Positions 1-11,265 are shown, numbered from the stretch's first letter. The stretch is DNA of 60,000 bases from Bolinopsis microptera (GCF_026151205.1 NC_087083.1:1180001-1240000), one strand, 5' to 3'. Numbers and translations are program-made. The notes: generated by a model not told the origin, from the letters alone.

Positions 1-647
1 TAAATTCATTCAAATCAAGTGATGCAATTGGCAGAGCACAATACACAGGTAACAAAAATGGTCCATTACTACCGATATTATTTTCAATCTCAAAACTATG
101 TTCATTTATGTCCCAAAACAAATATCAAGTGCTGCCCGGAATGTTCAAGCTATGTAGGTGTAATACTAAGAAGAATGTGAACAGTCAGTTATATGATTCA
201 CAAGATATAATGAAATTTGAACGGGATGCACTACTACAATTGGACAAATGAACATATGTAATATGGTTAATTAAGTCCTGCAGTTATCGTTTGGTCCTGA
301 TCAGAATTCTGTTTGTTGGTCACAAATCATATTCTGAGATGATTTGAGCTTGATACCGTAATTGCATTTGGAGATTGCTATTGCCATGCTTGTTGTTTTT
401 GCAAGAAGCATGGTTTTCTCCTCGATATAGCCTCTTTTTTTTGTGAATTGCCATCTTTTAGTTTATCTTATTCTTGCCTCCCTCATTATACGCTAGGTGA
501 CGTTTCAAAACTTTCACATTGCAGAAAAAATGAAAGGAGATCTCAGATGATATTCTTAGAATATCGTCATACTCTTCAGTCTTCACAAAAACTACACCCG
601 ATATCCTTGATCATCAATTAACCATAAAACCTATCAACCAGATCAAA
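1..647. other. AT-rich upstream flank, no gene seen
   Basis: No open frame with recognisable content, tandem repeat or transposon end was seen. The stretch is the 5' flank of the proline dehydrogenase gene and presumably holds its promoter, but I see no TATA box or CCAAT/E-box array in it. The first notable motifs are three CACGTG boxes at 685, 697 and 707, inside the proposed first exon. Confidence 0.5.
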
Positions 648-2489
648 ATGACGATACTATCCCATATGCAGATATGGAGGAAAACACGTGTTATAACACG
701 TGGTAACACGTGGGTGGTAACCACATCACGGCTGCTATGCGGGGTAGCCAGCGGTCCCGCTAAAGATAGCCAAGTCCGCAGCCATGGAGATAACCACACC
801 AGTAATAAATGCTGCAGTAAGAAAGAAGCGACACTGAACTTCCATGATACTAAAGAGACCTACATGTCTAAGTCTAGCTTTGAGCTGGTCCGATCTCTTT
901 TTATTCTCAAGAGCTGCACTTATCAGGTTAGAAAAAAGATGTCATCTGGTATGGTTGCTTTGCAAAGTTATTATAGTAATGGTAGAATTGGTAGTGTTAT
1001 AGAAAACTTATAATTGCATTGTATCTTTTAAGGATAGCGTTACTGGTAGTGTCAGTGTCGCTAATACTATAATATTAAATCGTCAGACATTTTTCTGCAA
1101 AGTTATTCTTGGCAGGTTTTCGTAAACAACGCAGAAAAAATGATGAGAATATCCAGAATCCTACTTGGAAAGAGCCTCTTCGCCTACCTGATGAAGAAAT
1201 CATTCTACGGCCAGTTTGCTGGGGGAGAAAACATATCGGAACTAAAACCCTGCGTAGAAAACTTAGCCCAACACGGAGTTCACTCCATGCTGAACTTCTC
1301 TGTTGAATCTGATCTAGACACAGCTGTCGGGGAGAGCCAATGTGAGGAGAGTCTGAAAACTATCCTCAGTATTCTAGATTCTTCCAAAGAGGTTTGTCAG
1401 GGTAGACCGTTCTCCTCGTTTAAGATAACCGGTTTGACCACCCCTCAGTTTTTATACGAGTTTACTAAGCTACTGGAAGGGGTACAGAGGGTTTTTCTAG
1501 AATGTTCTGTGGTGGAGAGGGATATTGGAGGGTTTGTGGACAGTTTATCAAGTGAGGTGGTGAGGGGTAATGAGACTCTGTTTGTTAACAGAGTTATCAC
1601 GAGAGAGGGGTTTGTAAAGATAGCAGGATCACCCGAGTTGTTTGATTCTGTTGATACCGGTTACACTGGCAAACTTGATTTCTATCAGTTTAGAGAAATC
1701 CTCTTGTCAAACCCAGAGATAATATCACAAATTGAGGGAATCCCTGAGTTAACAGCTGAACTTGCTAAAGGAGGTACCCGACTTAAAGACCGTCTAACCC
1801 AAATAATTAATAAAACTAAATCAATAGACGCACGTGTAATGATAGACGCGGAACAGACCTACATGCAGCCAGCTATTGACTACTTCACAGTGGAACTGAT
1901 GAGAGAACACAACCACGGAGTAGCTTACATCTACAATACTTACCAGTGCTATTTGAAGAGAACACCCAATACTCTGACACTGGACGCTAGAGACGCGCTA
2001 TCACGCGGGTATACCTTGGGAGTGAAACTGGTGAGAGGGGCGTACATGGTGGAGGAGGCTGCACGTGCTGCGCGGCTCGGGTACGAGAACCCGATACAAA
2101 ACAGCAAGGAGGAAACAGACCAAACCTACCACAACATGATGGACGTACTGTTGGAGCTAGTGTCACGTGATCATTGTTACATGCTAGCAGGGAGCCACAA
2201 TGAGGTAACAGTAAAGTACCTGATGTCACAGTTACAGCACCACAACCTGCACCCTGACGCGCGGGAGAGAGTGGTGTTCGGACAGTTGTACGGTCTGTGT
2301 GATCCGACTACATTCCAGTTGTCCAGTAGCGGGTACACTGTGTTTAAAGCTATTGCGTGGGGGCCAGTGGAGGAGGTGTTACCGTTTTTAGCGAGGCGAG
2401 CGCAGGAGAATACGGGGGTGCTGGGGAGTAGTACAAGGGAGCTGGATCTGTTGAAGATGGAGATATGGAGGAGGGTTGTTAAGGGGTGA
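648..2489 (+). CDS. PRODH: proline dehydrogenase, mitochondrial, two exons
   Basis: FAD-dependent proline dehydrogenase, which oxidises proline to pyrroline-5-carboxylate in mitochondria. Exon 1 is 648..926 and exon 2 is 1116..2489; the 189-bp intron is GT-AG and phase 0. The product is about 550 residues, against about 600 in human PRODH. Exon 1 ends with the family's SKSSFELVRSLFILKSC segment. Exon 2 opens with NNAEKMMRISRILLGKSLF and carries the TIM-barrel hallmarks: DAEQTYMQPAID, the LVRGAYMVEEAARA strand, AGSHNE, FGQLYGLCD and a C-terminal RRAQEN(T)G. An EF-hand-like loop (DSVDTGYTGKLDFYQF) lies near codon 170 of exon 2, as in animal PRODH. The first 50 residues from ATG 648 are Arg/Ser/Thr-rich with one acidic residue, fitting a transit peptide. 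The start is uncertain, because the next Met (864) or an upstream exon are alternatives. An AATAAA lies at 2728. Confidence 0.9.
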
Positions 2490-2490
2490 A

Positions 2491-2540
2491 GTGACGTCAT
2501 AAACTGTCATGTGACGTCATGAAGTCTTGCGTGACGTCAT
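2491..2540 (+). promoter_or_regulatory. triplet of TGACGTCA palindromes after PRODH stop
   Basis: GTGACGTCAT occurs at 2491, 2511 and 2531, exactly 20 nt apart; the first begins 2 nt after the PRODH stop. TGACGTCA is the consensus CRE for CREB/ATF bZIP factors, but such sites are normally promoter elements. Three other genes in this window have the same arrangement after their stops. Function is not known. Confidence 0.7.
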
Positions 2541-2794
2541 TATTAACTCACACAATCGCTCACACTGTATTAGTTGGGGCATATAACCATGAATAACATA
2601 CGGCATGCTATTTTAATGGTTTCCCGAAGCAGACTGGTCAATATACAAGCAGTGCCAAGCACTTTAACGGGCTGAATACTTCGCAACAAGGAGTCAAGCA
2701 TCTGTTGACAAAGTTTTTTTACAGTTAAATAAAAGTTCGAGATTATGACACTAATGAGTAATGGGCTTCTTATGAAAGCATGCAAAGCTACACG

Positions 2795-2824
2795 TGACGT
2801 CACACCCTCCCTCACGTGACGTCA
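2795..2824 (-). promoter_or_regulatory. doublet of TGACGTCA fused to CACGTG after stop of the minus-strand gene
   Basis: Two TGACGTCA palindromes (2795-2802 and 2817-2824), each overlapping an E-box as CACGTGACGTCAC. They begin 6 nt past the TAA at 2831 of the minus-strand gene, repeating the stop-proximal pattern seen after PRODH. Confidence 0.6.
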
Positions 2825-2830
2825 CACACT

Positions 2831-3969
2831 TACCTCCAAGCCTGCACAGTGACTGGCAGGAACTGATGAGGAACTGCTATCTTGTGTTTCGTTAGTTGAG
2901 AGCACTGTTCCCTAGCTTTATCTCTCTGCTCCTGCACTTTCAACCACCTCTTAACTTCAATATGCTGAGGGAAACCAATCAGTACACACGATACTGGTCA
3001 CGTGATTTGGACGGTTAAACGGAGGAGCAAGTGGACAAGAGATTAGAGAAGACGGGCCGGAAAGCGAATCAATTTAGAATTTTCTTAAAATCACTCATCT
3101 AGTGATTTTTAACTAATTTATAATGTATCATGGTTTTAAAGAGGGATAACATCACGAATAAAGGATCTTAAGAACTTTATCAGCTTATCTTACCTAAAAA
3201 CAATTTTCTTAAACATTTTTTTAAAATAATGATCTTACCTTGGCAGTATCCCCCGCCTCTAAATCACACGATGAGAATTCAGACTCACTCCTCTCATCAG
3301 AGAACTGCTGGTACTCACCAGGGCGGATAGTGTTCCCTGTGGGGTAATCTGGAACATTCTTAGGAAGGTCTACCACGTTGGGGTAGAGAGGCTTGTAATC
3401 CGTTTTATTTTCCTGGATATTTTATGGTGCATTGATGTTGAATTAGACCAGGTAAATCATCTTTTTGGTTATAAAATATATTTTATTCTGGGCTTGTTTG
3501 GAGTTAAACTTGCTTTTTAGTTCCACTGTATATTTTATTGGTCACTATTAACAAAGAAAACTGTTTGCCTGCGTTCATTAGAACATCCACTGATCAACTA
3601 TTAATTAAACAATAATTAATTAAACAATAATTAATTAAACAATAATTAATTAAACAATAATTAATTAAACAATAATTAATTAAACAATAATTAATTAAAC
3701 AATAATTAATTAAACAATAATTAATTAAACAATAATTAATTAAACAATAATTAATTAAACAATAATTAATTAAACAATAATTGATTAAACAATAATTAAT
3801 TAAACATCTCATATTTACTGACGATTGTCGATGTCAAAAAAAGTATTTTTTAAACGCACAAACAAAAGTTCTAACTCCACACAAGAAATGAGCAGACTAA
3901 AAAATCATTGCCAGTTAAAAGACCCAACAAAGAAAAAAAAAACCAACAAATATAGTGACTCACCATCAT
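2831..3969 (-). CDS. small spliced gene of unknown function
   Basis: Two well-supported coding exons on the minus strand. Exon 3412..3239 is 58 codons, phase 0 to phase 0, with acceptor ATATCCAG and donor AAG/GTAAGA. It encodes an acidic, Pro/Tyr/Ser-rich stretch starting ENKTDYKPLYPNVVDLP. Exon 2964..2831 has acceptor TTCCCTCAG and encodes a basic, probably helical stretch, HIEVKRWLKVQEQRDKAREQ, ending QAWR and TAA. A GTAAGT overlaps that stop and could instead be a donor, but the TGACGTCA doublet right behind it favours a true gene end. A possible start is the ATGATG at 3969, immediately before a GTGAGT donor, giving about 104 residues. No family recognised. An alternative is that these exons are the cytoplasmic tail of the sushi-domain gene upstream; phases do not join directly. 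Confidence 0.55.
2975..3004. promoter_or_regulatory. single CCAAT-E-box composite unit
   Basis: CCAAT at 2975 and CACGTG at 2999, start-to-start 24 bp, the same spacing as in the 41-bp arrays elsewhere. It lies in the intron of the small minus-strand gene. Confidence 0.4.
3601..3806. repeat. 15-bp AT-rich tandem repeat
   Basis: About 13.7 copies of TTAATTAAACAATAA; one copy at 3781 has TTGATT. Because the period is a multiple of three, a long frame exists on the minus strand (repeating CLINY), which is an artefact of the repeat. Confidence 0.95.
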
Positions 3970-4285
3970 GAATATGTGACACACCGAACCAAAAGAAGCT
4001 GTATATAACCTGAATGTTACATTACATTCACACTACAATAACTAGTGCAGTGTTACTGCTGCGTTTATAATTACACTGGTTACACTATGCCTTGCTTAGC
4101 TCTCACAAGCAGTTCCCAATGTTGGAGACAGTACAATTAAATGATTTATGAAATAATTATAAAAATAAAATTATATTCACAGGGAATTACCTTTTAGGTA
4201 AGCTCATTGTCACCCAACTTCTAGTTACCTATAACATGTATTTGAAGGTTGTAGACTTCGTAATATCGAATAATGTTATCTGTCC

Positions 4286-6146
4286 GTGATCCTGTTCCTT
4301 ATAGTATTCAACATCCTACTGGAACTTCTAGCTGTACTGTGCAGTCAAGTTGGGTATGAGCCAAGCTTCAGTGATAGTAAGACCTCAAAGAAAGCATTTG
4401 CTGATGACCTAACCCTGTTGTCGAAGAGCGAGAAGGAGATGAAGAAGATGTTGAAGGTAGTAGAAGAGTTCCTGGACAGGTCGAAGAAAATGAAGGCTAA
4501 ACCATCGAAGTGCCTGTCTATGTCTATGAAGTGTACTGGAGGAAAGTACAATACCTATGATGCAGAGTTTGTACTAAGCGAACAACAGGTGCCGTCCATT
4601 ATCCAAGCACCAATGAAGTTCCTAGGAATGTACATGTATGTAGATCTTGAGGTGAAGGAAATTCGGTCCATGATTAAGAAGAAGTTAGAGGACCTTTTGG
4701 AAACTACGTCTAATGATGAAATCACCGGTCCAATGAAGGCGTGGGTGTATAACCACCTCATCATTAGTAAGATGTCATGGGGGTTTACTGTTTATAACCT
4801 ACCCATCACATGTGTGAGAGAGCTTGAGGCACTGTGTAACAGATACCTTAAGAAGTGGCTAGGGATTGCGCATCCTTGTACCACCACCGTCCTCTACAGG
4901 AGTAGAGACCAGAAAGGATTGCAGCTGAAAAACATCTGCACTGAGTACAAAGTCATCCAACTTATTAAGGGACACCAACTTTGTAACTCTAGTGACCCCT
5001 ACATCAAAAAAGTGTACTCTAACCATAAGGCTATTGCAGACACACAGAAGATGTGGTCTTATCCCAAAGAGCTGAAAGACCGTCAGCGCCAACTTTACTT
5101 CCAAGAGTTAGTTGGAAAACCTGCAGTTGGTACAACTGGCCTCGGTTATGGGACAAGATATGAGGACACATCAGAGAGGAAACTGCTAACCAACATGGTG
5201 AGGACCTTTGATGAAGAGACACTTATTTGTTCACTTTTTGACAAAAAGCGGCAAAACCTCTTTCTCACATGGGAAAATACAATGACATTCGACACCACGT
5301 GGAATAACCTGATCTATCAACTTAGTCCGGAACTGTTAAAGTTTCATGTCAATGCTATCGCCTATCCATGACACTGCGTCAACACCTAGCAACCTAAAGC
5401 TTTGGAATAAAGCCGTTTCAGGAAACTGTAAACTCTGCAGCAAACAAGGGACACTTAATCATATCCTCACGTTCTGCAAGGTTGCACTAAGACAGGGACG
5501 TTTCAACTGGCGCCATGATCAGGTCCTACGTGAAATCATGAAGACTGTTTCATCACAGATTGACGAGTTTAATTCCGACATCGCCAAGGAATCGAAGAGG
5601 GCACCGTCGGTCTTTCACAAGGCAGGCAATAAGCGCGAGAAGGTTACCTTAGCTGACCCAACTCATCATAAGACCCAAAGATATTTCTTTTCAGATGCCA
5701 ACGACTGGAAGATAATATTTGATGAGGATGAGAGACAGAGGAACTTCCCGCAGCACATTGCAGCTACACCACTAAGACCTGATGTAGTGATCTATTCAGA
5801 TAAAGCAAAGAAGGTTTATCTAATGGAGCTGACTTGTGGAAATGAGCAGAACTTTGCTGATCAAGAGAAGCGAAAGATGAAGAGATATCAGCAGCTGACA
5901 GAAGAGATAGAAGCCAACGGATGGGCTTGCAAGCTCCAGACAGTAGAAGTGGGAGCTCGAGGCATTTACAGCTATAGCCTCCCAACATTTATGAACCACC
6001 TGAACGTAAAGAACAAAGAGAAGAAGAAGGCCTGCATGAAGATCGCTGAGATCAGCCTGAGGGCATCGTATACCATCTATTTGTCCAGAAACACTACCAT
6101 ATGGACAGATGATTGGGAGTTAGTCAAGAGACCAGTAATAGCATAG
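4286..6146 (+). pseudogene. LINE ORF: RT C-terminus, zinc knuckle and restriction-like endonuclease, frameshifted
   Basis: Frame 4286..5371 covers the end of the reverse transcriptase: KAFADDLTLLSKSEKEMKK contains the FADD catalytic box, followed by a thumb region and the conserved LSPELLKFHVNAI. The frame then stops at 5371, and the homologous text continues in the next frame, 5346..6146, from DTASTPSNLKLWNK. There a CCHC finger reads CKLCSKQGTLNHILTFC (C-x2-C-x7-H-x4-C) followed by GRFNWRHDQVL. The restriction-like nuclease is visible as RPDVVIYS...KVYLMELTCGNE...KMKRYQQL (PD-D/E-K pattern). The N-terminal half of the ORF is missing. The single shift around 5355-5372 is either a decay mutation or an assembly error. 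Confidence 0.8.
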
Positions 6147-6250
6147 TAGGAGCGTAGAATGTTTGGGCCCAGAAAAACATGTTTAATACCGCTATGAACC
6201 CGTCATAAGCCGGGGACTACTATGAAAATGAAAATGATGATGCTGTGTTG
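4286..6250 (+). mobile_element. 5'-truncated non-LTR retrotransposon, restriction-like-endonuclease type
   Basis: The 3' half of a LINE whose endonuclease lies C-terminal to the reverse transcriptase (R2/R4/NeSL-like organisation). It starts inside the RT domain just before the FADD active-site box, and ends after the stop with a short A/G/T-rich tail (GAAAATGAAAATGATGATG) near 6245, typical of LINE 3' ends. The 5' end is truncated and one frameshift is present, so it is a dead copy. It lies between the small minus-strand gene and the sushi-domain gene; whether it sits in an intron of one gene or between two genes is unresolved. Confidence 0.8.
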
Positions 6251-6561
6251 TTGAAAGACCTTCGACCAATCAAAGATGTACCTCATCACGCCAAGCAGTT
6301 ATGCTTGTAGGTGAATATACACTTATAGAGTACAACAACTTTATAACACTCCTTATGATTTAGAGGGGCCATGAGTCATAATTCCTACCAAAATTATGTG
6401 CGAACAGTGCGAACATGTAATGTCCGTCGACGTAATGTCCGATAAGATATGGTTTAATTTTAAATTTGTGAATATTAGCTATGAAGCTAAGTTTGATAAG
6501 CAAATAATCATAATGTGAAATGCAAGAATTGTTCAACTTTGCCCAGTAGAATCAACAATTC
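6251..6561. other. non-coding stretch between LINE tail and sushi gene
   Basis: No coding exon recognised. A short perfect inverted repeat, AAGAATTGTT / AACAATTCTT, lies near 6525-6565. I see no poly(A) signal that clearly ends the sushi-domain gene. Confidence 0.4.
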
Positions 6562-6800
6562 TTACATTTCGCGCATTTTTATAATGTACAGTTGAATCAA
6601 AGAAGCTGTACCTATTTTGAAGCACGGCGTGTTTCCCCCAGAGAAGGTGACAATCCCATTTTCACAAACCAGGTTGACATTTCCTCCTTTTTTAGCATAT
6701 TTCTTCGAACAGCGGTAGTTTATACTGGCTCCGTCTTCAGCTGGTAACTGAGGATCCGTCACTGTGATCTTGAGATCCTCGTTGACAGTCATACATTTGG
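6562..6800 (-). other. sushi/CCP module exon 2 (last exon)
   Basis: Codes for a CCP module with the four-cysteine pattern KCM...YRC...LVC...TPC. Acceptor TCATTTTTCAG at 6801. It either ends at a TAA at 6562 or splices at 6612 to an exon not found. Confidence 0.7.
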
Positions 6801-9724
6801 CTGAAAAATGAGTAAAAACTTATGTTTTGTCAGTGATTGTGGTGCCAGTAGAGTTGGTTTGTGAATCAAATGTTAATGCGTTAACTGTTAATTAGTAAAC
6901 TCACCACGACAATTAGGAGGTTGTTGACCAGTTGGAACAAAAGTTCCGTCCTGACAAGTTGCTTTGTCACCTCCCTTGTTGGTGTAGTCTTTAGGACAGC
7001 TGAGTGTTATCTCTACTCCGTGTGTGACTGGAAGTGTTGGATCTGTTCGTACGTTCGTCCATGTTGAATCAACACTCGTGCAATCAGCATCTGAAATTAC
7101 AATATTTAGATTCATGTTTATACATCTCCTTCATACTTTGATAGTTTAGCATCGCAATTCAATTCTTTGTTTAATGGGTATGGGCAATGAGCAATGAGCA
7201 TAGATGGGGTTGCGCCCCCTCCCCCCTCAGGATTGAGTCTAGTGGCCAGCCTTCTTGGATACTGCATAGAAACATTACCTGGTCTTGCAATCACTGATAT
7301 CTCGGCCACAGACAATACACGGCCCCCTTCTCTCGCCAGCTTCACCGTATCTCCGTATTGACAGGGGCGTGGTTGGTCTCCTCCTCCTCCTGAGTATACT
7401 GTTAAAGTGTACCCGTCTCCGTTGTCTGAGCTACATCCTTCCTCATTGCAGGTCCATGTTTTGAAAATTTCGCCGTCACGGTACCACGTTACCTTCTCTA
7501 CACAGTATACCTGGTCAAGTTTTAGTTACAGTTCTACGATAAAAAAGTTAAAGAATTATGCATACTAGCAGGAACCCGTCTAACCCTTTAAGTGGTGTCA
7601 AGACTAAAGAGACTAAATAAATTATTACCTATTTAATTCAGGTTTTTGACACCACTTGGGGGTCCAAATTTTGGGCACTACAATTTTTATTTCTTGGCCA
7701 GTTTTTTATTTTTCCATGCTGATTTGAAGGCCATTAAGATATTTGACCCAATCAAAAAGTTTCAGTTTTATATCTTTTTCGGTTTTTGCGGAAAATCGCG
7801 TTGAAGTTGATGCCGTGGTGTCAGTAAAATGGCACGGAATACGGATAACTATCGTCTCGCTTTATGTATAGTAAGATTATGTGATGAAATTTGCATTTTG
7901 AAAAATGGTCCGAATTAAGAATAATAAATATTAAATAGTGTCTGCAGTTAGCAATGGATTAATCTGCAAAAGGTCCCAATTATCCGTTATCACCATCAAG
8001 AAAGGCCGTTAGGCCGGGCCTATCTTAAAATATCCTAAAAAAGAATTCATAAAAGTTAAGTTGATGCACAGTAGATACCCGATTTTTTCATATGTATTAC
8101 TATTACTTAAAATTAGATAGATTGCAATTACCCTGAACTAAAAGATGTGATGGCAAATATATTTCTTAGAACAACCCACCTTGCCAAAGTTCAGTTTCAC
8201 ATAGCTAACACCAGTTCCGTCAGGCACAGCGGTGCACCCAGACGCGTGGTTCAGATCTATAGCTAACTCAGCGTTAAACAGCGCTTTGACTGTTTCCAGT
8301 CCTTTCGTTTCCGATTGTTCAGCACTAACTGGAACAATCTCACCTTGTTCTCTTTGTCTTGGTTCTGTGATATAGATCATGTTAGATATAAGCCGTTTTA
8401 AGTGTTATTTACACGTTTTATCGGTTTTAACTTGCTCCACTATTTGTTAGCGGGAGAGAGTAGTGAAACAAATGCGAGTTAATCCGTTAGTTGATGGAAT
8501 GTTTTTTCTACTGGGCTTATTATTCAATATTGATACATTCAGCAATTGAAATTCGTCCGGTAATTCGTCAGCTTGGAAGGAGAAAATAACACATGGGAAT
8601 GATAAGGCGGGGTACCAAATATGAGTAAAAATATAAGATATTGGATATATGAATAGTAAATACAAATAAAAAACAGTTTGCCGCTTACGCTGATGGCAAA
8701 ATACGTAGCTATTTGCACCAGTTATTGCTATTACGGTAGCGTCCTGCGGTGGCTCGATCAAATGTATCACCGTGTTATCTGCGATCACTTTTATCTGAAA
8801 ATAACAATGATAATTACAGAGTTCTGTGCTGCACTGTCACATGTCAGGATTGAGTTAATAGTTAAGAAATCATGTATACAAAACAAGGAATTTAATGTTG
8901 TTATCCGTAAATTCATAAAAGTGAAGCTAAGAAAATTCTTTCCAACAAAGATATAGAAAATACAACAGGGAGGGGGGTCAGACCATGATTACGTAATTTT
9001 GCAGTCAGGAGGGGGGTGGATCTTGATTACGGTTCATAACGGAGGAGGTGGAGGGGGGTAAAAATTGCTAAAATATTAACTACGTAATATGTGACACCAC
9101 TAACCTTACTGAGGTCCATACCATCATTGCCATCTGTTCTCCAGAGCAAGCATTTGTAGTCTTCTATCGCATTTTCGGTCTGCACCGAGCACGTGACATC
9201 CTGGTTATCCACATTGAAGTCAGCTGAGCATTCCTTCTCTACAGGTGCTTTCCCCTTAATCGTCACAAACTGTTTGTCAGCAGTACCGGAGTACAGACCA
9301 GGGATGATTGTCGCTGTTATCTGATAATCGACTGAGGGGAATTTTGTTTTATCGCCGGATATAAATACTTCACTAACGCACACTGAGAAATTTTAATAAT
9401 GACCAATTACATAATAGATCTACGTTCTAAAAGTACCCTTTTAAGTTCCCTGGGTGGTAAATAAACAATTATGAGATGAGGCGGACGTTGGAATGGGTTA
9501 TCCAGGATAACATCGTATGGAAAAGCTGTTAAACTAACGCCTATTTATTCATTAATGTAATGAACAGTAAAGTTTATCAGTTTATAATTCATTAAACTTA
9601 CTGAGATAAATTTATCCCATAAGTGCCTATTTATTAATGAGAGGACTTTGAATTTACTTCTTATTTGCTACTTACCGCATATAGATGAAGGTATCATCCA
9701 AAGGATGATGAGAAACATGAACAT
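6562..9724 (-). CDS. secreted multidomain protein: Ig-like, discoidin-like, two sushi domains
   Basis: Seven exons join with matching phases: 9724..9676 (signal peptide MFMFLIILWMIPSSIC), 9382..9105, 8794..8689, 8364..8180, 7510..7279, 7090..6905 and 6800..6562 (stop 6562), about 424 residues. Exons 2-3 encode a Cys-containing beta-rich segment resembling Ig or FN3 folds. Exons 4-5 resemble a galactose-binding (F5/8 or fucolectin-like) domain: LAIDLNHASGC, VKLNFGK-VYCVEKVTWYRDG, AEISVIARPG. Exons 6 and 7 are each one sushi/CCP module with four cysteines; exon 6 is a symmetric phase 1-1 exon, as usual for CCP modules. A GTACAG donor at 6611 could extend the gene; otherwise the product is soluble. 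The context suggests an extracellular recognition or adhesion protein; that is inference. The exact family is not recognised. Confidence 0.75.
6905..7090 (-). other. sushi/CCP module exon 1
   Basis: A 186-bp phase 1-1 exon coding ADC...LSC...ATC...NC, a complete CCP module. Acceptor TAATTTCAG, donor GTGAGT. Confidence 0.8.
7511..8179. other. intron of the sushi gene
   Basis: Intron between the two discoidin-like exons. It contains a small hairpin with arms AAGTGGTGTCAA (7590) and TTGACACCACTT (7646). Nothing else recognised. Confidence 0.5.
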
Positions 9725-10076
9725 AGTCAAGCTTTCTGGATAAGGAGAAGTGAAGTAAAACAATTTATGAATTTTTATTGGCGAATGGATCAGACCTCAG
9801 CTCAGTTTTTCGATTGCCAATTTCGTCTTCGACATTTACACACATAAAAAGTGAATAGTAAAATCTATAATTTTCCAGCAATACTCTAAACGGAATGATT
9901 CCACTTGCCGTGGTTTTGTGCTGCATATAAATTCTTTGATTAATAAACGGTTTAAAAAAATGTATATCTTTAAATTGTGGTTCAACGTCAAACGGGAGTT
10001 GGTTTAAACGCAGCATCTCCCCGGCTAATGTAAACTGTACCCTTAGCTTTAAGGGTGAGCTCATCGCATAGGGGCT
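9484..10076 (-). repeat. segmental duplication, copy A (proximal promoter and signal-peptide exon)
   Basis: Matches copy B at 11266..11968 over most of its length, from GGATAACATCGTATGGAAAA through the signal-peptide exon to AAGGGTGAGCTCATCGCATA. Differences are scattered substitutions and a few indels. A 99-codon minus frame at 10064..9765 is broken in copy B and is not supported as a gene. Confidence 0.85.
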
Positions 10077-10240
10077 GCTGTTCAGGAGTGCTTTGGATCA
10101 TTGTGGGGCCCAAAAATGTCCCATCGGGTGATAAAAACCACGACATATTTCACCCAGATATAATAATATACGACATGTCTTTAATGATATTAACCTTGGG
10201 GAAATGGGGATCAGTGGCGTAACGTTGCCTGTTGGCGCCT

Positions 10241-10271
<31 letters not shown>

Positions 10272-11265
10272 GAGGATACGCCGGTAAAATCTCTAAAAAA
10301 GTGTGCTTATAGAGTTTCAAATGGAGATTTTCAAAACAAAATTGTGGTGTTAACTATTAAATAATGACTATTCATTTAACCACGAATAATCACATAAAAT
10401 GCACGAAATAACTCAAAATAGTAACTGAGACACCCAATATAGGGGCAAATAAAACACCATTCTCTTGTAAGTTATTAAAACTGTGTTAAGCATTAAACCT
10501 ACACGATTATCAGCCTCCGTTATCAGCAGTAGCTCCGACGATAAGAAGTGACATCAGAAAGATATTCTCTCAACATTCTACATGAAATCTTGTGCTAGTT
10601 TTAAAATTTTTGGCACAAAAACACACAAAAATGAATTCATGCATGAATCGTTGTCACGTTCATGCATGAATCGTTGTTACGTGAGAGCGATTAGCCAATC
10701 AGATCAAAGCTTTGACCAATAAAATAATTTAATCTAACAATCTTATTAAACAGAGTTGCGCCAAGTCCCCAAAGTACGCTGCTGGAGCAGCATTACTGAA
10801 AAATACAAACGAGAACTGAGCAGGATTGAGGATTACTCGCTTGCTTGCTGGAGAGAAATGCGTTATTCAACTGTTCCTCCCTCTCTATTGTTTTACTCCG
10901 ATTATCGTGAACGCAGCGCACAGCAGACCTCATACAACCTTCGCTAGGACTAATGACCATTATCCCTCTGACCCCTAAGAACAGGGAAGCGACAGGAGCC
11001 ATTTACTCGGCACCAAGGGAGGGAGAGAGAGAAGAGAGCTTTTCTAGAGAATTCCTCGGGGTGGTGTTAAACGTTAGCTCTTATTTTCTACTGTTGTAAT
11101 CTGTCTGTTTCCTTGGTATATTGCTACACAAGGCAGTGTTACACACAACTTAAACCTATTGTGTGCTGGATTAAAGGAGGTTAAAGTGGGCAAGTATAGC
11201 TTAAAGTGAGCAAGTATGGCTTAAAGTGAGCAAGTATAGGTTAAAGTGAGCAAGTATAGGTTAAA
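10077..11265. other. spacer between duplicated first exons
   Basis: Contains a 29-nt poly-C tract (10241-10269), a direct repeat built on TTCATGCATGAATCGTTGT (around 10635 and 10660) and an ORF at 10756 that I could not support as coding. No gene recognised. Confidence 0.5.
10241..10269 (+). repeat. poly-C tract
   Basis: An uninterrupted run of 29 C. Similar runs lie at 37256-37278 and near 59587-59609. Length is probably unstable. Confidence 0.9.

Noticed and set aside
2635-2701. Possible extra 3' exon of the small minus-strand gene (acceptor at 2702, stop near 2635)
   Set aside because: Encodes low-complexity, unconvincing residues; the in-frame stop at 2831 followed by the TGACGTCA doublet is a better gene end.
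3594-3812. Repetitive minus-strand ORF (repeating CLINY)
   Set aside because: Generated by a 15-bp tandem repeat whose period is a multiple of three; no start context or neighbours supporting a gene.
8447-8590. Possible extra exon of the sushi gene (ADELPDEFQLLNV frame)
   Set aside because: Phase allows it, but it has no convincing donor and exons 8689 and 8364 join directly in phase.
9765-10064. 99-codon minus-strand ORF upstream of the sushi gene
   Set aside because: Its duplicate at 11.5-11.95 kb is disrupted by indels and an insertion, so the frame is not maintained.
10756-10947. 63-codon + strand ORF
   Set aside because: No domain, no splice context and no repeat of the frame elsewhere.
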